NCBI GenBank assembly: GCA_035493675.1
Contig: DATJIA010000070.1
Coordinates: 1-64,000, forward strand
Direction: 5' to 3'
Length of the DNA: 64,000 bases
Source of the DNA: JAIOQA01 sp035493675
Lineage (GTDB): Bacteria > Myxococcota_A > Polyangia > Haliangiales > Haliangiaceae
The notes below the pieces were generated by a model. It searched no databases and was not told where the DNA came from. It saw only the letters and a program-made list of their open reading frames with translations. Below are positions 12,301-20,738 of this stretch, one piece after another (the stretch's first letter is position 1; every line of letters starts with the position of its first letter). The position numbers and the translations under genes are program-made.

Positions 12301-12965
12301 ATCCCGAGCACAACGTCCGTCGATATCTGCTCGCGGTGAAGGCCGGCAACCGCGCCGCGCAGGGCGATCGCGAGGCGTTCGATCACGCGGTCGCGAACGA
12401 GAAGAACGTGCAGCGTCTCACCAACCTCGCGACGACGCTGACGCGCGCGCGCCACGCGGAGCTCTTGCGCCCGTTGCGCGAGGCGCTCGCGCAGCGCACC
12501 GATCGATCCGCCGGGATCCTCGCGGGCGCCGAGCTCGCCGAGATGGATCGCGATCACGCGCGCTCCGCCGCGGTGTGCGAGGCGCTGGTCGCGAAGCTCC
12601 CGCGCGACGGCGCGGGCTGGGCGCACCTGGTGCTCGCGAAGCTCATGCTCGGCGACGTCGACGCGGCGCGCGCGGCCGCGGATCGCGCGATGAAGCTCCC
12701 GACCCCGTGGGTGCACGTACTCGAGGTCGCCGCGGCGGTCGCGCTGATCGACGGCGACCGCGATCGCGCTTCGGTGTACGCGCGCCAGGGGCGGATCAAG
12801 GCCGCGGCCTCCGGATACGGCGGCGACGTCTACCCGGTCCTGCTCGGGGTCGAGGCGGCGCTCGCCTCCGACGCAGCGCGGCTCGAACGCGCGCGGACGC
12901 TGTCGCACGATCCCGACGGCGCCGTGTGGCAGCGGCTCGCCGAGCGACTGACGCCCGCGTCCTGA
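9393..12965 (+). CDS. TPR - C39-like cysteine peptidase - TPR protein
   Basis: The product has 1190 residues and no signal peptide, so it is probably cytoplasmic. Residues about 1-270 and 400-1190 are helical TPR-type repeats (for example HEEALIELENALRIDPHDSN). Between them lies a papain-like C39 domain with Cys287 in NYCGPATLELV, His365 in TSHVAVVIGVD and Asp383 in LFVQDPMTH, a complete catalytic triad. C39 domains usually cut double-glycine leader peptides, but here there is no ABC exporter. The domain may instead process a partner held by the TPRs. The ATG at 9393 is preferred over an upstream in-frame ATG that would overlap the DTW gene. Confidence 0.85.
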   Translation: MTDFAAITDDIERDLDAERYEKAIERAKELDLEACPADDWERLMPIVLRCRRYGGEPADKIVVATRGLIDRARPGRARALLHAEIAYCLIEKRVPELAAAEAAKVVSEWPEGSLGDGVRGWAALQFDRRDECEAAYRDATAKLEPARGWLGLARIRYVEGDFDGALAALEQIGEAPRYQVAKLRVAADVARVRGDWPAFLKRIDQILELTPGGDRRRHDLLDRASALCAAGRRDEGIEVYRALWREDEKDSPGRFARAVLDHVDRGAGGTRLMLPKFPTVTQKRNYCGPATLELVLRSLGIDVDQDDIAPAVKRERGSTILAMCRYLESKGLVTRRFEGDGPRFRACIEQGLPVIVEEEYSTTSHVAVVIGVDESLGLLFVQDPMTHVTSERQIKTQGTLGAMYRNAAIVALRPGDDLRAEALDKAGVVDSEHLRLVDSCNDDDIAKDNEEVLRRCDRALELVEDYPLAWYRRTSCLMSQYYRYRTGNNRDRFVMELRRARVRYHDQEWPHLLHASYLMDSERHEEALIELENALRIDPHDSNTAQDVAECHMQQGRGGEATEAFWRTLGIDASHVRATENFAGHALDQGDVEVAEHLSACALEMSPQNPFNHVTASRAAEKRGRSDDALAHARKAIEVAPEYVYGPLRVAELLRKVGTDDARAEAIDLYLKLVTKRPYWFEPRWRGARELERAGRVEEGAELLIAGLEIAQDEPVVLVRNLAEILIEAGDDERAATLVGQFARQRPTASMLERWWDTLDDCDRWSEAVEASAEFLASNQDSPFASANRASRIYGIPEHDEEAERLLRHAVGGAPTYGWARRMLGDFLVRDRRDEAIELMADAPAGDDWNSIYQASYLSWAGRHDDALGVLITVDDASWTTQEVWNRIRLRDEDAAVALDRTLRLEGARDRRAALAFAVAAQAWPTAEQLFAELDVADPIGQYMCHAACTSDDRFRAELDRRIDARLAKDPEHNVRRYLLAVKAGNRAAQGDREAFDHAVANEKNVQRLTNLATTLTRARHAELLRPLREALAQRTDRSAGILAGAELAEMDRDHARSAAVCEALVAKLPRDGAGWAHLVLAKLMLGDVDAARAAADRAMKLPTPWVHVLEVAAAVALIDGDRDRASVYARQGRIKAAASGYGGDVYPVLLGVEAALASDAARLERARTLSHDPDGAVWQRLAERLTPAS

Positions 12966-13055
12966 TCCGCGGTGAAAATTCGAGGGGCGCGCGGCGGAAC
13001 CGCGCGGATTCGCGAGCACGCGTCCCTGGCACGGCGCGTGCTCGATGCCGCCCCC

Positions 13056-13709
13056 ATGCGCCTCGCCTCCGCGTTGGTCGGCTTCGCGATCGCCACCTCC
13101 CCCGCCCTCGCGCACGCCGACGGCGTGTACTTCACGGAGTCGTTCGGCCCCGGCGCGGTCCGCGGCCCGCTGTCGAGCCGGCTCGACGGCGACACCTTCC
13201 GCATCAAGGTCTCGGCCGGCTACCGCTTCGGCGACTGGGCGATCGAGCCGTGGCTCGGCGCCGACATCACCAACATCGATCACCCGAGCTACGACGATCC
13301 GGATCTCGGGTCGTACGGCATCGATCTCAAGCGCATCATGCCGGTCAGCGAGCACGTGAGCGTCTACATCCGCGGCAGCATGAGCCACATCGCGTTCCCC
13401 GATCAGGCGCCGTGCTGCGACCTCTACGATCCGGGCTTCGCGCCGTACGCCTACGATCTCTACGGCTACGGCGGCCGCGGCCTCGGCGTCGGCGTCGGCG
13501 CGCAGCTGAGCGGCAAGGGCAGCGTGTGGGGCCTGCTCGCCTGGCCGCTGTTCTTCCTCGTCAAGGACGGCCCGCAGATGAACGCCGGCATCTTCGTCGA
13601 GGACAGCTACGACTACTATCGCTTCCAGCCGCCGAGCTCGTACAGCTCGTCGATCGACGCCTCGATCACGCGCCTGACCTTCGGCTTCGCGGTCGGCTCG
13701 GACTTCTGA
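13056..13709 (+). CDS. Small secreted protein, probable outer-membrane beta-barrel
   Basis: The 217-residue product starts with a Sec signal peptide (MRLASALVGFAIATSPALAHA). The mature part alternates polar and aromatic residues (FRIKVSAGYRFGDWAIEPWL, LGVGVGAQLSGKG, ITRLTFGFAVGSDF) and ends in Phe, as outer-membrane barrels do. No named family is recognised. An in-frame ATG 84 bases upstream lacks a signal peptide and was not used. The gene starts 90 bases after the C39 gene and ends before a long hairpin. Confidence 0.6.
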   Translation: MRLASALVGFAIATSPALAHADGVYFTESFGPGAVRGPLSSRLDGDTFRIKVSAGYRFGDWAIEPWLGADITNIDHPSYDDPDLGSYGIDLKRIMPVSEHVSVYIRGSMSHIAFPDQAPCCDLYDPGFAPYAYDLYGYGGRGLGVGVGAQLSGKGSVWGLLAWPLFFLVKDGPQMNAGIFVEDSYDYYRFQPPSSYSSSIDASITRLTFGFAVGSDF

Positions 13710-13752
13710 ACGTTCTCGTGAGCGTTGTCGTGGTCGGGGTCGTGGTCGTCTA

Positions 13753-13832
13753 CGTTGACGGCGACGGCGACGGCGACTTGGTCGTCGACGTCGCCGTCTA
13801 GGTCCACGTCGCCGTCGCCGTCGCCGTCAACG
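13753..13832. terminator. Long hairpin between convergent genes (bidirectional terminator-like)
   Basis: Two perfect 25-base inverted arms occupy 13753-13777 and 13808-13832 around a 30-base loop. The outer flanks (about 13726-13750 against 13836-13860) also pair, with a few mismatches, lengthening the structure to roughly 130 bases. The arms are built from the hexamer ggcgac. It lies between two convergent stops and lacks a U-tract. Termination for both genes is an inference from position. Confidence 0.6.
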
Positions 13833-13878
13833 CCCAACGACTACGACCAAGACCACGTCAACGTAGACGTCTACGTTT

Positions 13879-16359
13879 CTAGCGGCAGCAGCGGAAGCCG
13901 ACGTTCGGGAAGAAGAACGTGTCGTCGGCGGCGGCGAACGCGAGCGCGCACGTCAGGCCGCCCGCGATGTCGTTCGAGGCGCCGCCGCGGATCGGGTTGA
14001 CGCCGGGGATGCGCGGCGCGGTCCACTCCTGCACGTTGCCGGTGAGATCGAAGATCTTCGAGCCGCTCCAGCTCGCGTCGCAGGTCGTGAGCACGGAGCC
14101 GGTCGGGATGATGTCGTCCTGATCTCCCGGCGTGACGCTGTCGGTGTCGTAGTCGGCGCCGTTGCACGTATTCGCCGCGTAGGTGTCGGGCGACGAGTCG
14201 TACGCGTAGACGTGGCCCGGCCCCGACGTGTTGGTCGGCGCGGTCGTCGAGTTCGAGCGCGTGATCAGCACGGCGTCGACCTTCATGCCGTCCTCGCGCA
14301 TGTAGATCTCGACCAGGCCGTTGCCCAGCGTCGTCACGTTGAACGCGGCGCTGCGGATCCACATCCACGAGCCATTGCCGGTCGTGGTCAACGTCTGCGT
14401 GGGCGCCGCCGGCGTGAGCGAGCTCTGCACGACGCCGACGCCGAGCGTGTTGCCGCTGTTGTTCGGCGAGTACATCAGCACCCAGACGTAGTGGTTGCCG
14501 GTCGTCTTGAAGTTGATCTCGTAGTCGAGCCGCGGGCCCTGCCCGAACGCGTTCGCGAGCGAGAGGTTCGCGCCGGTGTCGGGGTTGGCGTGCATCGCCA
14601 TCATCCCGGAGAAGCCGATCGTGTAGTCGGGCTCCCACGTGCGCGTCGCGATCGGCGCGCCGGTCGTCGTCGCCGGCGTGACCTTGTAGAAGTCCTCCGC
14701 CTCGAGGAACATCTGGCCGTTGTTGGCGCTCGGCTCGTCGAGCGGATAGACCGTCGGCGTCACGACCGCGCACGCGCGCTGCCATTCCTCTTCGCTGCAC
14801 AGGTGCGCGCCGGTGATCGCCGCGCACGCCGCCTGCGCCTGCGGCGCGGTCACGTCGGTCCACGGCTCGACGCCCGACTTCGAGCACGGCGTGATCGTGA
14901 GGTTGCCCTGGTCGTTCACCTTGGCGTCGGCGCGCGACGCCTCGTACTGCATGATCTGGTGACCGGTCGCGAGCGTGATCCAGCTCTGGCCGGCGAGGTT
15001 GCCGCCGTTCGCGCCGTTGTCGACGACGCCGTCGCAGTCGTCGTCGAGGCCGTTGCAGGTCTCGGCCGGCTGCATCGGTTGGCCGGGCATCGTGATCATG
15101 CACGTGACGCCGTCCTTGTTGCCGTTGCAGACGTTGGTGCCCGTGCCCTGGCAGATGCCCTTGTTCGCGTCGTGGCAGGTCTGGCCCTTGGTCGGGAACG
15201 GATCGTCCTTCACGCCGTTGCAGTCGTTGTCGATGTCGTCGCAGGTCGACTCGGGCACGATGTTGCCGTTCGCGTCCTTCGAGACGTTCGGCCCGTAGTT
15301 GCACGAGAAGCCGGCGACGCCGTTGCACGTCGCCGTCGAGCCCGCGCACGCGCCGAGCGTGCGGCACAGGCCGGGCGGCGGCGTGACGTTCTCGTCGATC
15401 TGCCCGTTGCAGTTGTCGTCGAGCCCGTTGCACGACTCCTGCGGCCCGTTGAAGTCGCACGCGTACTCGCAGCCGTCGCTCGGATCCTTGTTGACGTCGA
15501 AGAAGCCCGGATCGCACGCGCCGACCGCGCACGCGCCGGTCGTGCACGCGGCGGTGCCGTGCGGGATCGCGCAGACGTGGCCGCACGTGCCGCAGTTGCG
15601 CGCGTCGTTCTGCAGGTCGTAGCCGTTGTGCGGATCGCCGTCGCAGTCCTGATCGAGGTTGTCGCAGAGCTCGAAGGTCGGATAGACCGCGCCGACGCAC
15701 GTCGTGCCGCCGCCCGCGCACATCAGCATGCCGAGCTTGCACTCGCCGGTGTTGCCCTGCGCGGGACCGCACGAGCCGAGCGGCGGGATGTCCTCGTCGA
15801 ACATGCCGTCGCAGTCGTTGTCCTTGCCGTCGCACGTCTCGGGGTTGCCGTCGATGTTGCCGGTGCACACGACCGCGCCGTTCACGCAGTGCTCGACGCC
15901 CGAGATGCACTCGCCCATGTCGGTGCCGCAGATCGCGCCGCCGCCCGGATCGCCGTTGTCGGTCATGCCGTCGCAGTTGTCGTCCTTGTCGTTGCAGGTC
16001 TCGGCGACCGCCGTCTTGCCGCTGCACGTGAGCTTGCCGCTCACGCACATCGTCTTGCCGGCGGTGCACTCGCCGACGTTCGACGAGCAGTCCTCGCCGA
16101 CGTGCGGCAGCGGCTCGGCGGTCGTGTCCTCGTCGGTCTTGCCGTCGCAGTCGTTGTCGGCGCCGTCGCAGATCTCGGTGCCGTCGGGCACGCAGGCGTC
16201 GCCGCCGTTGTGCCCGTCGCTGATCTGTCCGCCGTCGCCGTGATCGTTGCCGTCGCCGTTGCCGCCGTCGTCCTTCGCGCAGTTCACGCAGTACTCGTTC
16301 ACGCTGCACGAGAGCTGGGTCGCCGCGGCGAGCAGGATCAAGAGGAGGACGCGCTTCAC
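13879..16359 (-). CDS. Secreted MopE-repeat protein with an FGE-sulfatase domain split by a carbohydrate-binding-like insert
   Basis: The product has 826 residues. The GTG start at 16359 has GGAGGT upstream, overlaps the VWA stop as GTGA, and opens a signal/lipoprotein-like N-terminus (KRVLLLILLAAATQLSC). Residues about 60-455 carry repeated metal-binding motifs such as DNDCDGKTDED. Residues about 460-545 and 705-826 are the two halves of a formylglycine-generating-enzyme/sulfatase-modifying fold (HLCSEEEWQRAC; KIFDLTGNVQEWT; FPNVGFRCCR). Between them, residues about 548-703 form a beta-rich segment that begins FLEAEDF like CBM6/malectin modules. It is probably a surface adhesin or binding protein rather than an active enzyme. 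Confidence 0.82.
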   Translation of the reverse strand: MKRVLLLILLAAATQLSCSVNEYCVNCAKDDGGNGDGNDHGDGGQISDGHNGGDACVPDGTEICDGADNDCDGKTDEDTTAEPLPHVGEDCSSNVGECTAGKTMCVSGKLTCSGKTAVAETCNDKDDNCDGMTDNGDPGGGAICGTDMGECISGVEHCVNGAVVCTGNIDGNPETCDGKDNDCDGMFDEDIPPLGSCGPAQGNTGECKLGMLMCAGGGTTCVGAVYPTFELCDNLDQDCDGDPHNGYDLQNDARNCGTCGHVCAIPHGTAACTTGACAVGACDPGFFDVNKDPSDGCEYACDFNGPQESCNGLDDNCNGQIDENVTPPPGLCRTLGACAGSTATCNGVAGFSCNYGPNVSKDANGNIVPESTCDDIDNDCNGVKDDPFPTKGQTCHDANKGICQGTGTNVCNGNKDGVTCMITMPGQPMQPAETCNGLDDDCDGVVDNGANGGNLAGQSWITLATGHQIMQYEASRADAKVNDQGNLTITPCSKSGVEPWTDVTAPQAQAACAAITGAHLCSEEEWQRACAVVTPTVYPLDEPSANNGQMFLEAEDFYKVTPATTTGAPIATRTWEPDYTIGFSGMMAMHANPDTGANLSLANAFGQGPRLDYEINFKTTGNHYVWVLMYSPNNSGNTLGVGVVQSSLTPAAPTQTLTTTGNGSWMWIRSAAFNVTTLGNGLVEIYMREDGMKVDAVLITRSNSTTAPTNTSGPGHVYAYDSSPDTYAANTCNGADYDTDSVTPGDQDDIIPTGSVLTTCDASWSGSKIFDLTGNVQEWTAPRIPGVNPIRGGASNDIAGGLTCALAFAAADDTFFFPNVGFRCCR

Positions 16360-19073
16360 GAGCGACCTCCGCGCGCGCGGCGCCGCGTCGCGACGAACAT
16401 CGCGAGCACGAGCAAGACGCCGCCGCCGCCGCCGTTCGCCGCGCAGCCACCGCCGCCGCCGGTCGTCACGTATTGCGGCGGACCGCCGGCGTCGGGCTGG
16501 AACTGCGACGGGTCGTAGCAGCTGCCCTGCTTGCAGATCTGTCCGGTTCCCGGACATTTCACGTTCAAGCACGGATCGGGGACGCAGCCGCCGGTCTGCG
16601 GATCGCACGCCTCGCCCTGCGCGCAGCTCGGGTGCAGGCACGGATCGGTCACGCACGTCATCGACGACGTGTTGCAGACCTGACCGGGCAAGCACGGGTG
16701 CCCGCACGGATCGTTCACGCACTGTCCGAGCTCGCAGACCTGGCCCGCGTCGCAGTGCAGGCCCGCGCACGACGCGTGGCACGTGCCGCCCTCGCAGTAC
16801 TGATCGGTCGGGCACGTCACGTCGGCGCACGGGTTGTCGACGCAGGTGCCGCCGACGCACTGCTCGGTCGGTTTGCAGCGATCGGGGAAGGTGCGGCAGT
16901 CGTCGAACTCGCACGTGCCCGTCGAGCCGACGCACACGGTGCCGGGCGAGCACGTGATCAGCGAGCACGACGTCACGCACGCGCCGTCCTTGCACTCCTG
17001 CTTGTTGCCCTGCCCGTCGGGCCCGCACGTCACGTTGAAGCACGGATCGTTCACGCAGAAGTTGTCGCTGTTGCACATCTTCCCGACCGGGCACGGGAAC
17101 TCGCCGGTGCCGCACGGGAACGCGCATTGACACGACGTGCAGGTCGCGCCCGACGGACACAGCGCGGGCGGCTCCTCGTCGGTCTTCAGATCGCAGTCGT
17201 CGTCCTTGCAGTTGCACGTCTCGGGATGGATCTGATCGCCGACGCACACGAACGCGCCGCCCATGCACTTCAGGACGCCGTTGCAGATCGTGCCGCCGCC
17301 GTCGCACGGGCCGCCGTCGGCGACGTCCTCGTCGACCGAGCCGTCGCAGTCGTCGTCGAAGTTGTTGCAGAGCTCGGGCGTGCCCATGCCGCCGTTGCCC
17401 ATGCACACGATCGTCCCGTTCTGACAGACGGTCTTGCCGACGCCGCACGTCGACGAGCAATCGGCGCCGCCGGTGTCCTCGTCGGTGGTGCCGTCGCAGT
17501 CGTCGTCGAGGTTGTTGCAGACCTCGGTGGTCGGCTTGATCTCGCCGATGCACTGCTGGAACGTGCCGTTGCCGCCCGGCGGGCACACCTGCGTGCCCGG
17601 GTGACAGACGCCGACGTTCGGGTTGCCCGGCGGCGGCATCGTCGTGCAGTCCTGCGCGAAGCCGTCGACGGTGCCGTCGCAGTCGTCGTCCTTCTTGTTG
17701 CACGTCTCGACGAACGGGCCGGTCGCGGTGCAGTTGATCCACTGGCCCGCCGAGCACGTCTCGGTGCCCGCGGTGCACTCGCCGACGTCGGTGCCGCACG
17801 GACGCGTGAGGCCCTCGTCGGTCTTGCCGTCGCAGTCGTCGTCCTTGTTGTTGCAGAGCTCGACGGTGCCGCAGCTCGTGCACGCGCCCTCGTCGATCGC
17901 GCCGTCGCAGTCGTCGTCGAGGTTGTTGCACTTCTCGGTGGTCGCGGTGCCGCCCGGGTTCGTGATCTGACAGGTGACGCCGGTGCCCTGCGCGTCGCAG
18001 ACGAGCGTGCCGGTGCCCTTGCACACGCCGAGGCCGCCGTCGTCGCACGCCTTGCCCTTGTCGGGGAAGTCTTCGTCGACGAGCGTGTCGCAGTCGTCGT
18101 CCTTGTCGTTGCAGCTCTCGAACTTGAGCGACTTGGCGATGATCGTCGAGATCGCGAGCTCGACGTCGTCCTCGTTGTTGGCGTACGCGCCCTCGTACGT
18201 GTTCGGGTTGCTGTCGTCGGGCGTGCCGCCCGCGTGCGCGAGGCCCTCGATCTGCGTGTCGCCCTTCGCCTTGCCGAACCCGATCGGCTTGGTCTCGATC
18301 CGGTAGCTCTTGCCGTCGACCGCGGTCGTGAGCAGCGCGGCCGCAGCGTTGGTCGTGTTGGTGAAGGCGGTGCAGGTCTCGTCACCGTCGGTGAGGACGA
18401 TCGTGATGTACGGACGGCACTGGTTGCCGGGCGAGTCGAAGACGTCCTTCAGCGGATCGTTGCGGATCGGATCCGCGCCGGCGCCGGTCCAGTACGCGCC
18501 GTTGTTCGGCGACGGCAGCCCCTGCCAGTACAGCTTGTCGCCGACCAGCGAGCTCGCGATCGGCGTCGAGCCGATCGCGAACAGCTCGGGATCGCCGGAG
18601 CCGGGCCCGCACGTCGTGCAGACGTTGTTCGTCCACACGAGGACGTTCGGCTGGTTGTTGGCGACGATCGGCACGAGGATCTCGAAGTCGTCGCCGTTGG
18701 GCGTGAAGCACGTGCCGGTGCCGGTGTTCGGATCGCAGTTGCAGTTCGCCGCCGTCGCCGTCGAGCACCCGTTGCCGTCGTTGCAGACGTTGTCGCTGCC
18801 GGCCTTCACGCGGAAGCGCGCGAGCGCCATCACCATCTCGCCGTACGAGTTGGCGATCTTCTGGATCGCGCACTTCGCGTGATCCATCTTGGTGTCGGTC
18901 GTCGAGCAGCTCGGCGGTCCGTAGCCGGTGGCCTGCGCCATCGATCCGGAGACGTCGAGGATCAAGACGATGTACGGCTTCACCGTCTGCGGCGTGGCGG
19001 CGCGCGCGGGCGCGACTCCCCACACCGTGACGAGAAGCGCGGCGACGGCGAGCCGCGCGACGAGTCGGCGCAT
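16356..19073 (-). CDS. VWA-domain protein with MopE repeats, Cys-rich repeats and a MYXO-CTERM-like tail
   Basis: The 905-residue product has a signal peptide (about 1-25) and then a von Willebrand A domain with the MIDAS motif DVSGSM near residue 40 and LTDGDETC near 225. DDDCDGKTDE-type metal-binding repeats occupy about 290-600, and EGF/EB-like Cys repeats (CAGLHCDAGQVCELGQC) occupy 600-860. The end reads GGGGGCAANGGGGG, a hydrophobic stretch VLLVLAMFV and TRRRARGG. This is a Cys-TM-Arg tail like MYXO-CTERM, which is thought to direct proteolytic sorting to the cell surface. It is translationally coupled to the following FGE/MopE gene, so the two are probably displayed together. Confidence 0.88.
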   Translation of the reverse strand: MRRLVARLAVAALLVTVWGVAPARAATPQTVKPYIVLILDVSGSMAQATGYGPPSCSTTDTKMDHAKCAIQKIANSYGEMVMALARFRVKAGSDNVCNDGNGCSTATAANCNCDPNTGTGTCFTPNGDDFEILVPIVANNQPNVLVWTNNVCTTCGPGSGDPELFAIGSTPIASSLVGDKLYWQGLPSPNNGAYWTGAGADPIRNDPLKDVFDSPGNQCRPYITIVLTDGDETCTAFTNTTNAAAALLTTAVDGKSYRIETKPIGFGKAKGDTQIEGLAHAGGTPDDSNPNTYEGAYANNEDDVELAISTIIAKSLKFESCNDKDDDCDTLVDEDFPDKGKACDDGGLGVCKGTGTLVCDAQGTGVTCQITNPGGTATTEKCNNLDDDCDGAIDEGACTSCGTVELCNNKDDDCDGKTDEGLTRPCGTDVGECTAGTETCSAGQWINCTATGPFVETCNKKDDDCDGTVDGFAQDCTTMPPPGNPNVGVCHPGTQVCPPGGNGTFQQCIGEIKPTTEVCNNLDDDCDGTTDEDTGGADCSSTCGVGKTVCQNGTIVCMGNGGMGTPELCNNFDDDCDGSVDEDVADGGPCDGGGTICNGVLKCMGGAFVCVGDQIHPETCNCKDDDCDLKTDEEPPALCPSGATCTSCQCAFPCGTGEFPCPVGKMCNSDNFCVNDPCFNVTCGPDGQGNKQECKDGACVTSCSLITCSPGTVCVGSTGTCEFDDCRTFPDRCKPTEQCVGGTCVDNPCADVTCPTDQYCEGGTCHASCAGLHCDAGQVCELGQCVNDPCGHPCLPGQVCNTSSMTCVTDPCLHPSCAQGEACDPQTGGCVPDPCLNVKCPGTGQICKQGSCYDPSQFQPDAGGPPQYVTTGGGGGCAANGGGGGVLLVLAMFVATRRRARGGRS

Positions 19074-19097
19074 GCCGCGATTCTACGCAAGCGCGCG

Positions 19098-20699
19098 CTA
19101 CGCGAGCAACGCTCGCGCGACGACCTTGAGCGAGAGGATCGGCTTCACGCCCTCGAAGATCGGCAAGACTTGCGCGTCGACTACATAGCGGCTGATCGGA
19201 TACTCCTCGGCGTAGCCCCACCCGCCGTGGAGGAGCTGACCGAGCTGCGTGACCTCGACGGCGACATCGCAAGCGAACAGCTTGGCTTGCGCGGCGAGCG
19301 GCGCGGCCTTGCGCTCGTCTTCGTCCATCGCGAGCGCGGCCGCGTACGTGATCGCGCGCGCAGCCGCGAGGCGCGACGCCATGCGGCCGAGGTGGTACTG
19401 GGTGAGCCCGAACTGGATGATCGGTTTGCCGAATTGCGATCGCTGCGCGACGTACTCGGCGGTCCTCTCGAGCGCGGCCTGTGCGACGCCGCACGCTCTC
19501 CCGCCGGTCTGGAGTCGACCGGCGGCGAACCCGGCCATCTGTAGGTAGAAGCCGCGGCCTTCGCCGGCGGCGTCGCCGACCAGGTTCGCGGCCGGCACGA
19601 ACCAACGATCGAACGCGAGCGTGAACGAGTGCATGCCGCGATAACCCGGCGTGCGATCGGCTTTTCCGGACAGCGTCCCGCCGCTGGGTTGCTTGGCTTC
19701 GAACTCGTGGCCGTCGAAGCTCGGCTTCTCGACGATGAAGAGCGAGAGCCCCTTCGCGCCACGCGACATGTCGGCGTCGGTGCGCGCGAGCAACGCGAGG
19801 ACGTCGGCGCGCCCGGCGAACGTGCACCACGCCTTCGCGCCGGTGATCTCGTAGCCGCCTTCGACCTTCTCGGCGCGGCAGCTGACGGCGGCGACGTCGG
19901 AGCCGGTGTTCGGCTCGGTGACGCTGATGCCGACCATGATCTCGCCGGACGCGATCCGCGGCAGCCACTGCTGCTTCTGCGCTTCGGTGCCGCCGGCGAT
20001 CAGCGCCTTCGCGAGGATCTCCGGACGCGTGATCAGCGATCCGGCGGCGGCCAGCGATCCGCGCGACAGCTCCTCGGTGGTCAGGATCATCGCGAGGTTG
20101 CCGAGCTCGTGACCGCCGTAGCTCTCGGGGATCGAGAGGCCGAAGTAGCCGAGCTCGCCCATCGATCGGATGAACGCCTCCGGGATCAGATCGTCGTGAC
20201 GATGGATGTGCTCCGCCTTGGGCGCGACCTCCTTGTCGGCGAACTGGCGCACGGCGCTGCGCACCTCGGCGAGCGTGGGATCGAGCGGCCACGCGTTCTT
20301 GCCGCCGGTCTCCGCGATCGCGCGGCCGATCGCGCGCACGTTCGCCTCGCTCGCGGCGCGGCGGATCGCGGCCTTGACGTCCTTGTCGTAGGCGCGGTCG
20401 ACGTCGTCGTCGGTGAGGCCGAGCTCGTCGAGCACCGGCACGAGCCGATCTCTCGCCGAGCTCGCCAGCTCGGCGACCGCGACCTGCGCGCATGCGATCA
20501 CGTGTTGATCCTTCGTCGCCGCGGCGGCCTCGTAGAGCTCGTGCGCGGCGCGCGCCTCGGTCGCCGCGTACGCCACGCGATCGACGACGACCTGGTGATC
20601 GTCGATGCGCTCGCCCTTCGCGGTCATCGCGCTCGCGCGTTCGAGCGCGGCGCGGGTCAACGCGTGGGCGGCGGCGAGAGCGACTCGTGCATCGTCCAT
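19098..20699 (-). CDS. Acyl-CoA dehydrogenase family protein with N-terminal helical extension
   Basis: The 533-residue product is longer than the usual 380-400 because about 130 helical residues precede the dehydrogenase core. The core shows EEIMVGISVTEPNTGSDV-type FAD-binding residues (GISVTEPNTGSD), GAKAWCTFAGRAD, and the C-terminal RSQFGKPIIQF helix. GGWGYAEEYPISR and VLPIFEG follow, where the Glu of IFEG aligns with the catalytic base. It oxidises an acyl-CoA to the enoyl-CoA with FAD; the chain length is unknown. ATG at 20699 is preferred over an in-frame GTG nine bases upstream. It appears to be monocistronic, with no electron-transfer flavoprotein nearby. Confidence 0.9.
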   Translation of the reverse strand: MDDARVALAAAHALTRAALERASAMTAKGERIDDHQVVVDRVAYAATEARAAHELYEAAAATKDQHVIACAQVAVAELASSARDRLVPVLDELGLTDDDVDRAYDKDVKAAIRRAASEANVRAIGRAIAETGGKNAWPLDPTLAEVRSAVRQFADKEVAPKAEHIHRHDDLIPEAFIRSMGELGYFGLSIPESYGGHELGNLAMILTTEELSRGSLAAAGSLITRPEILAKALIAGGTEAQKQQWLPRIASGEIMVGISVTEPNTGSDVAAVSCRAEKVEGGYEITGAKAWCTFAGRADVLALLARTDADMSRGAKGLSLFIVEKPSFDGHEFEAKQPSGGTLSGKADRTPGYRGMHSFTLAFDRWFVPAANLVGDAAGEGRGFYLQMAGFAAGRLQTGGRACGVAQAALERTAEYVAQRSQFGKPIIQFGLTQYHLGRMASRLAAARAITYAAALAMDEDERKAAPLAAQAKLFACDVAVEVTQLGQLLHGGWGYAEEYPISRYVVDAQVLPIFEGVKPILSLKVVARALLA

Positions 20700-20738
20700 G
20701 CGACGCACTGTAGCGGGCTGCGTTACGCTCTTCTATAG

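Noticed and set aside
14212..16518. A 768-codon frame opposite the MopE/FGE gene
   Set aside because: It is an antisense shadow of a real gene; its sequence is Arg/Ala/Val low-complexity with no domains.
15000..18150. CRISPR-like recurring ccgtcgcagtcgtcgtc
   Set aside because: Spacing is irregular and the repeats encode the DDDCDG metal-binding motif on the minus strand.
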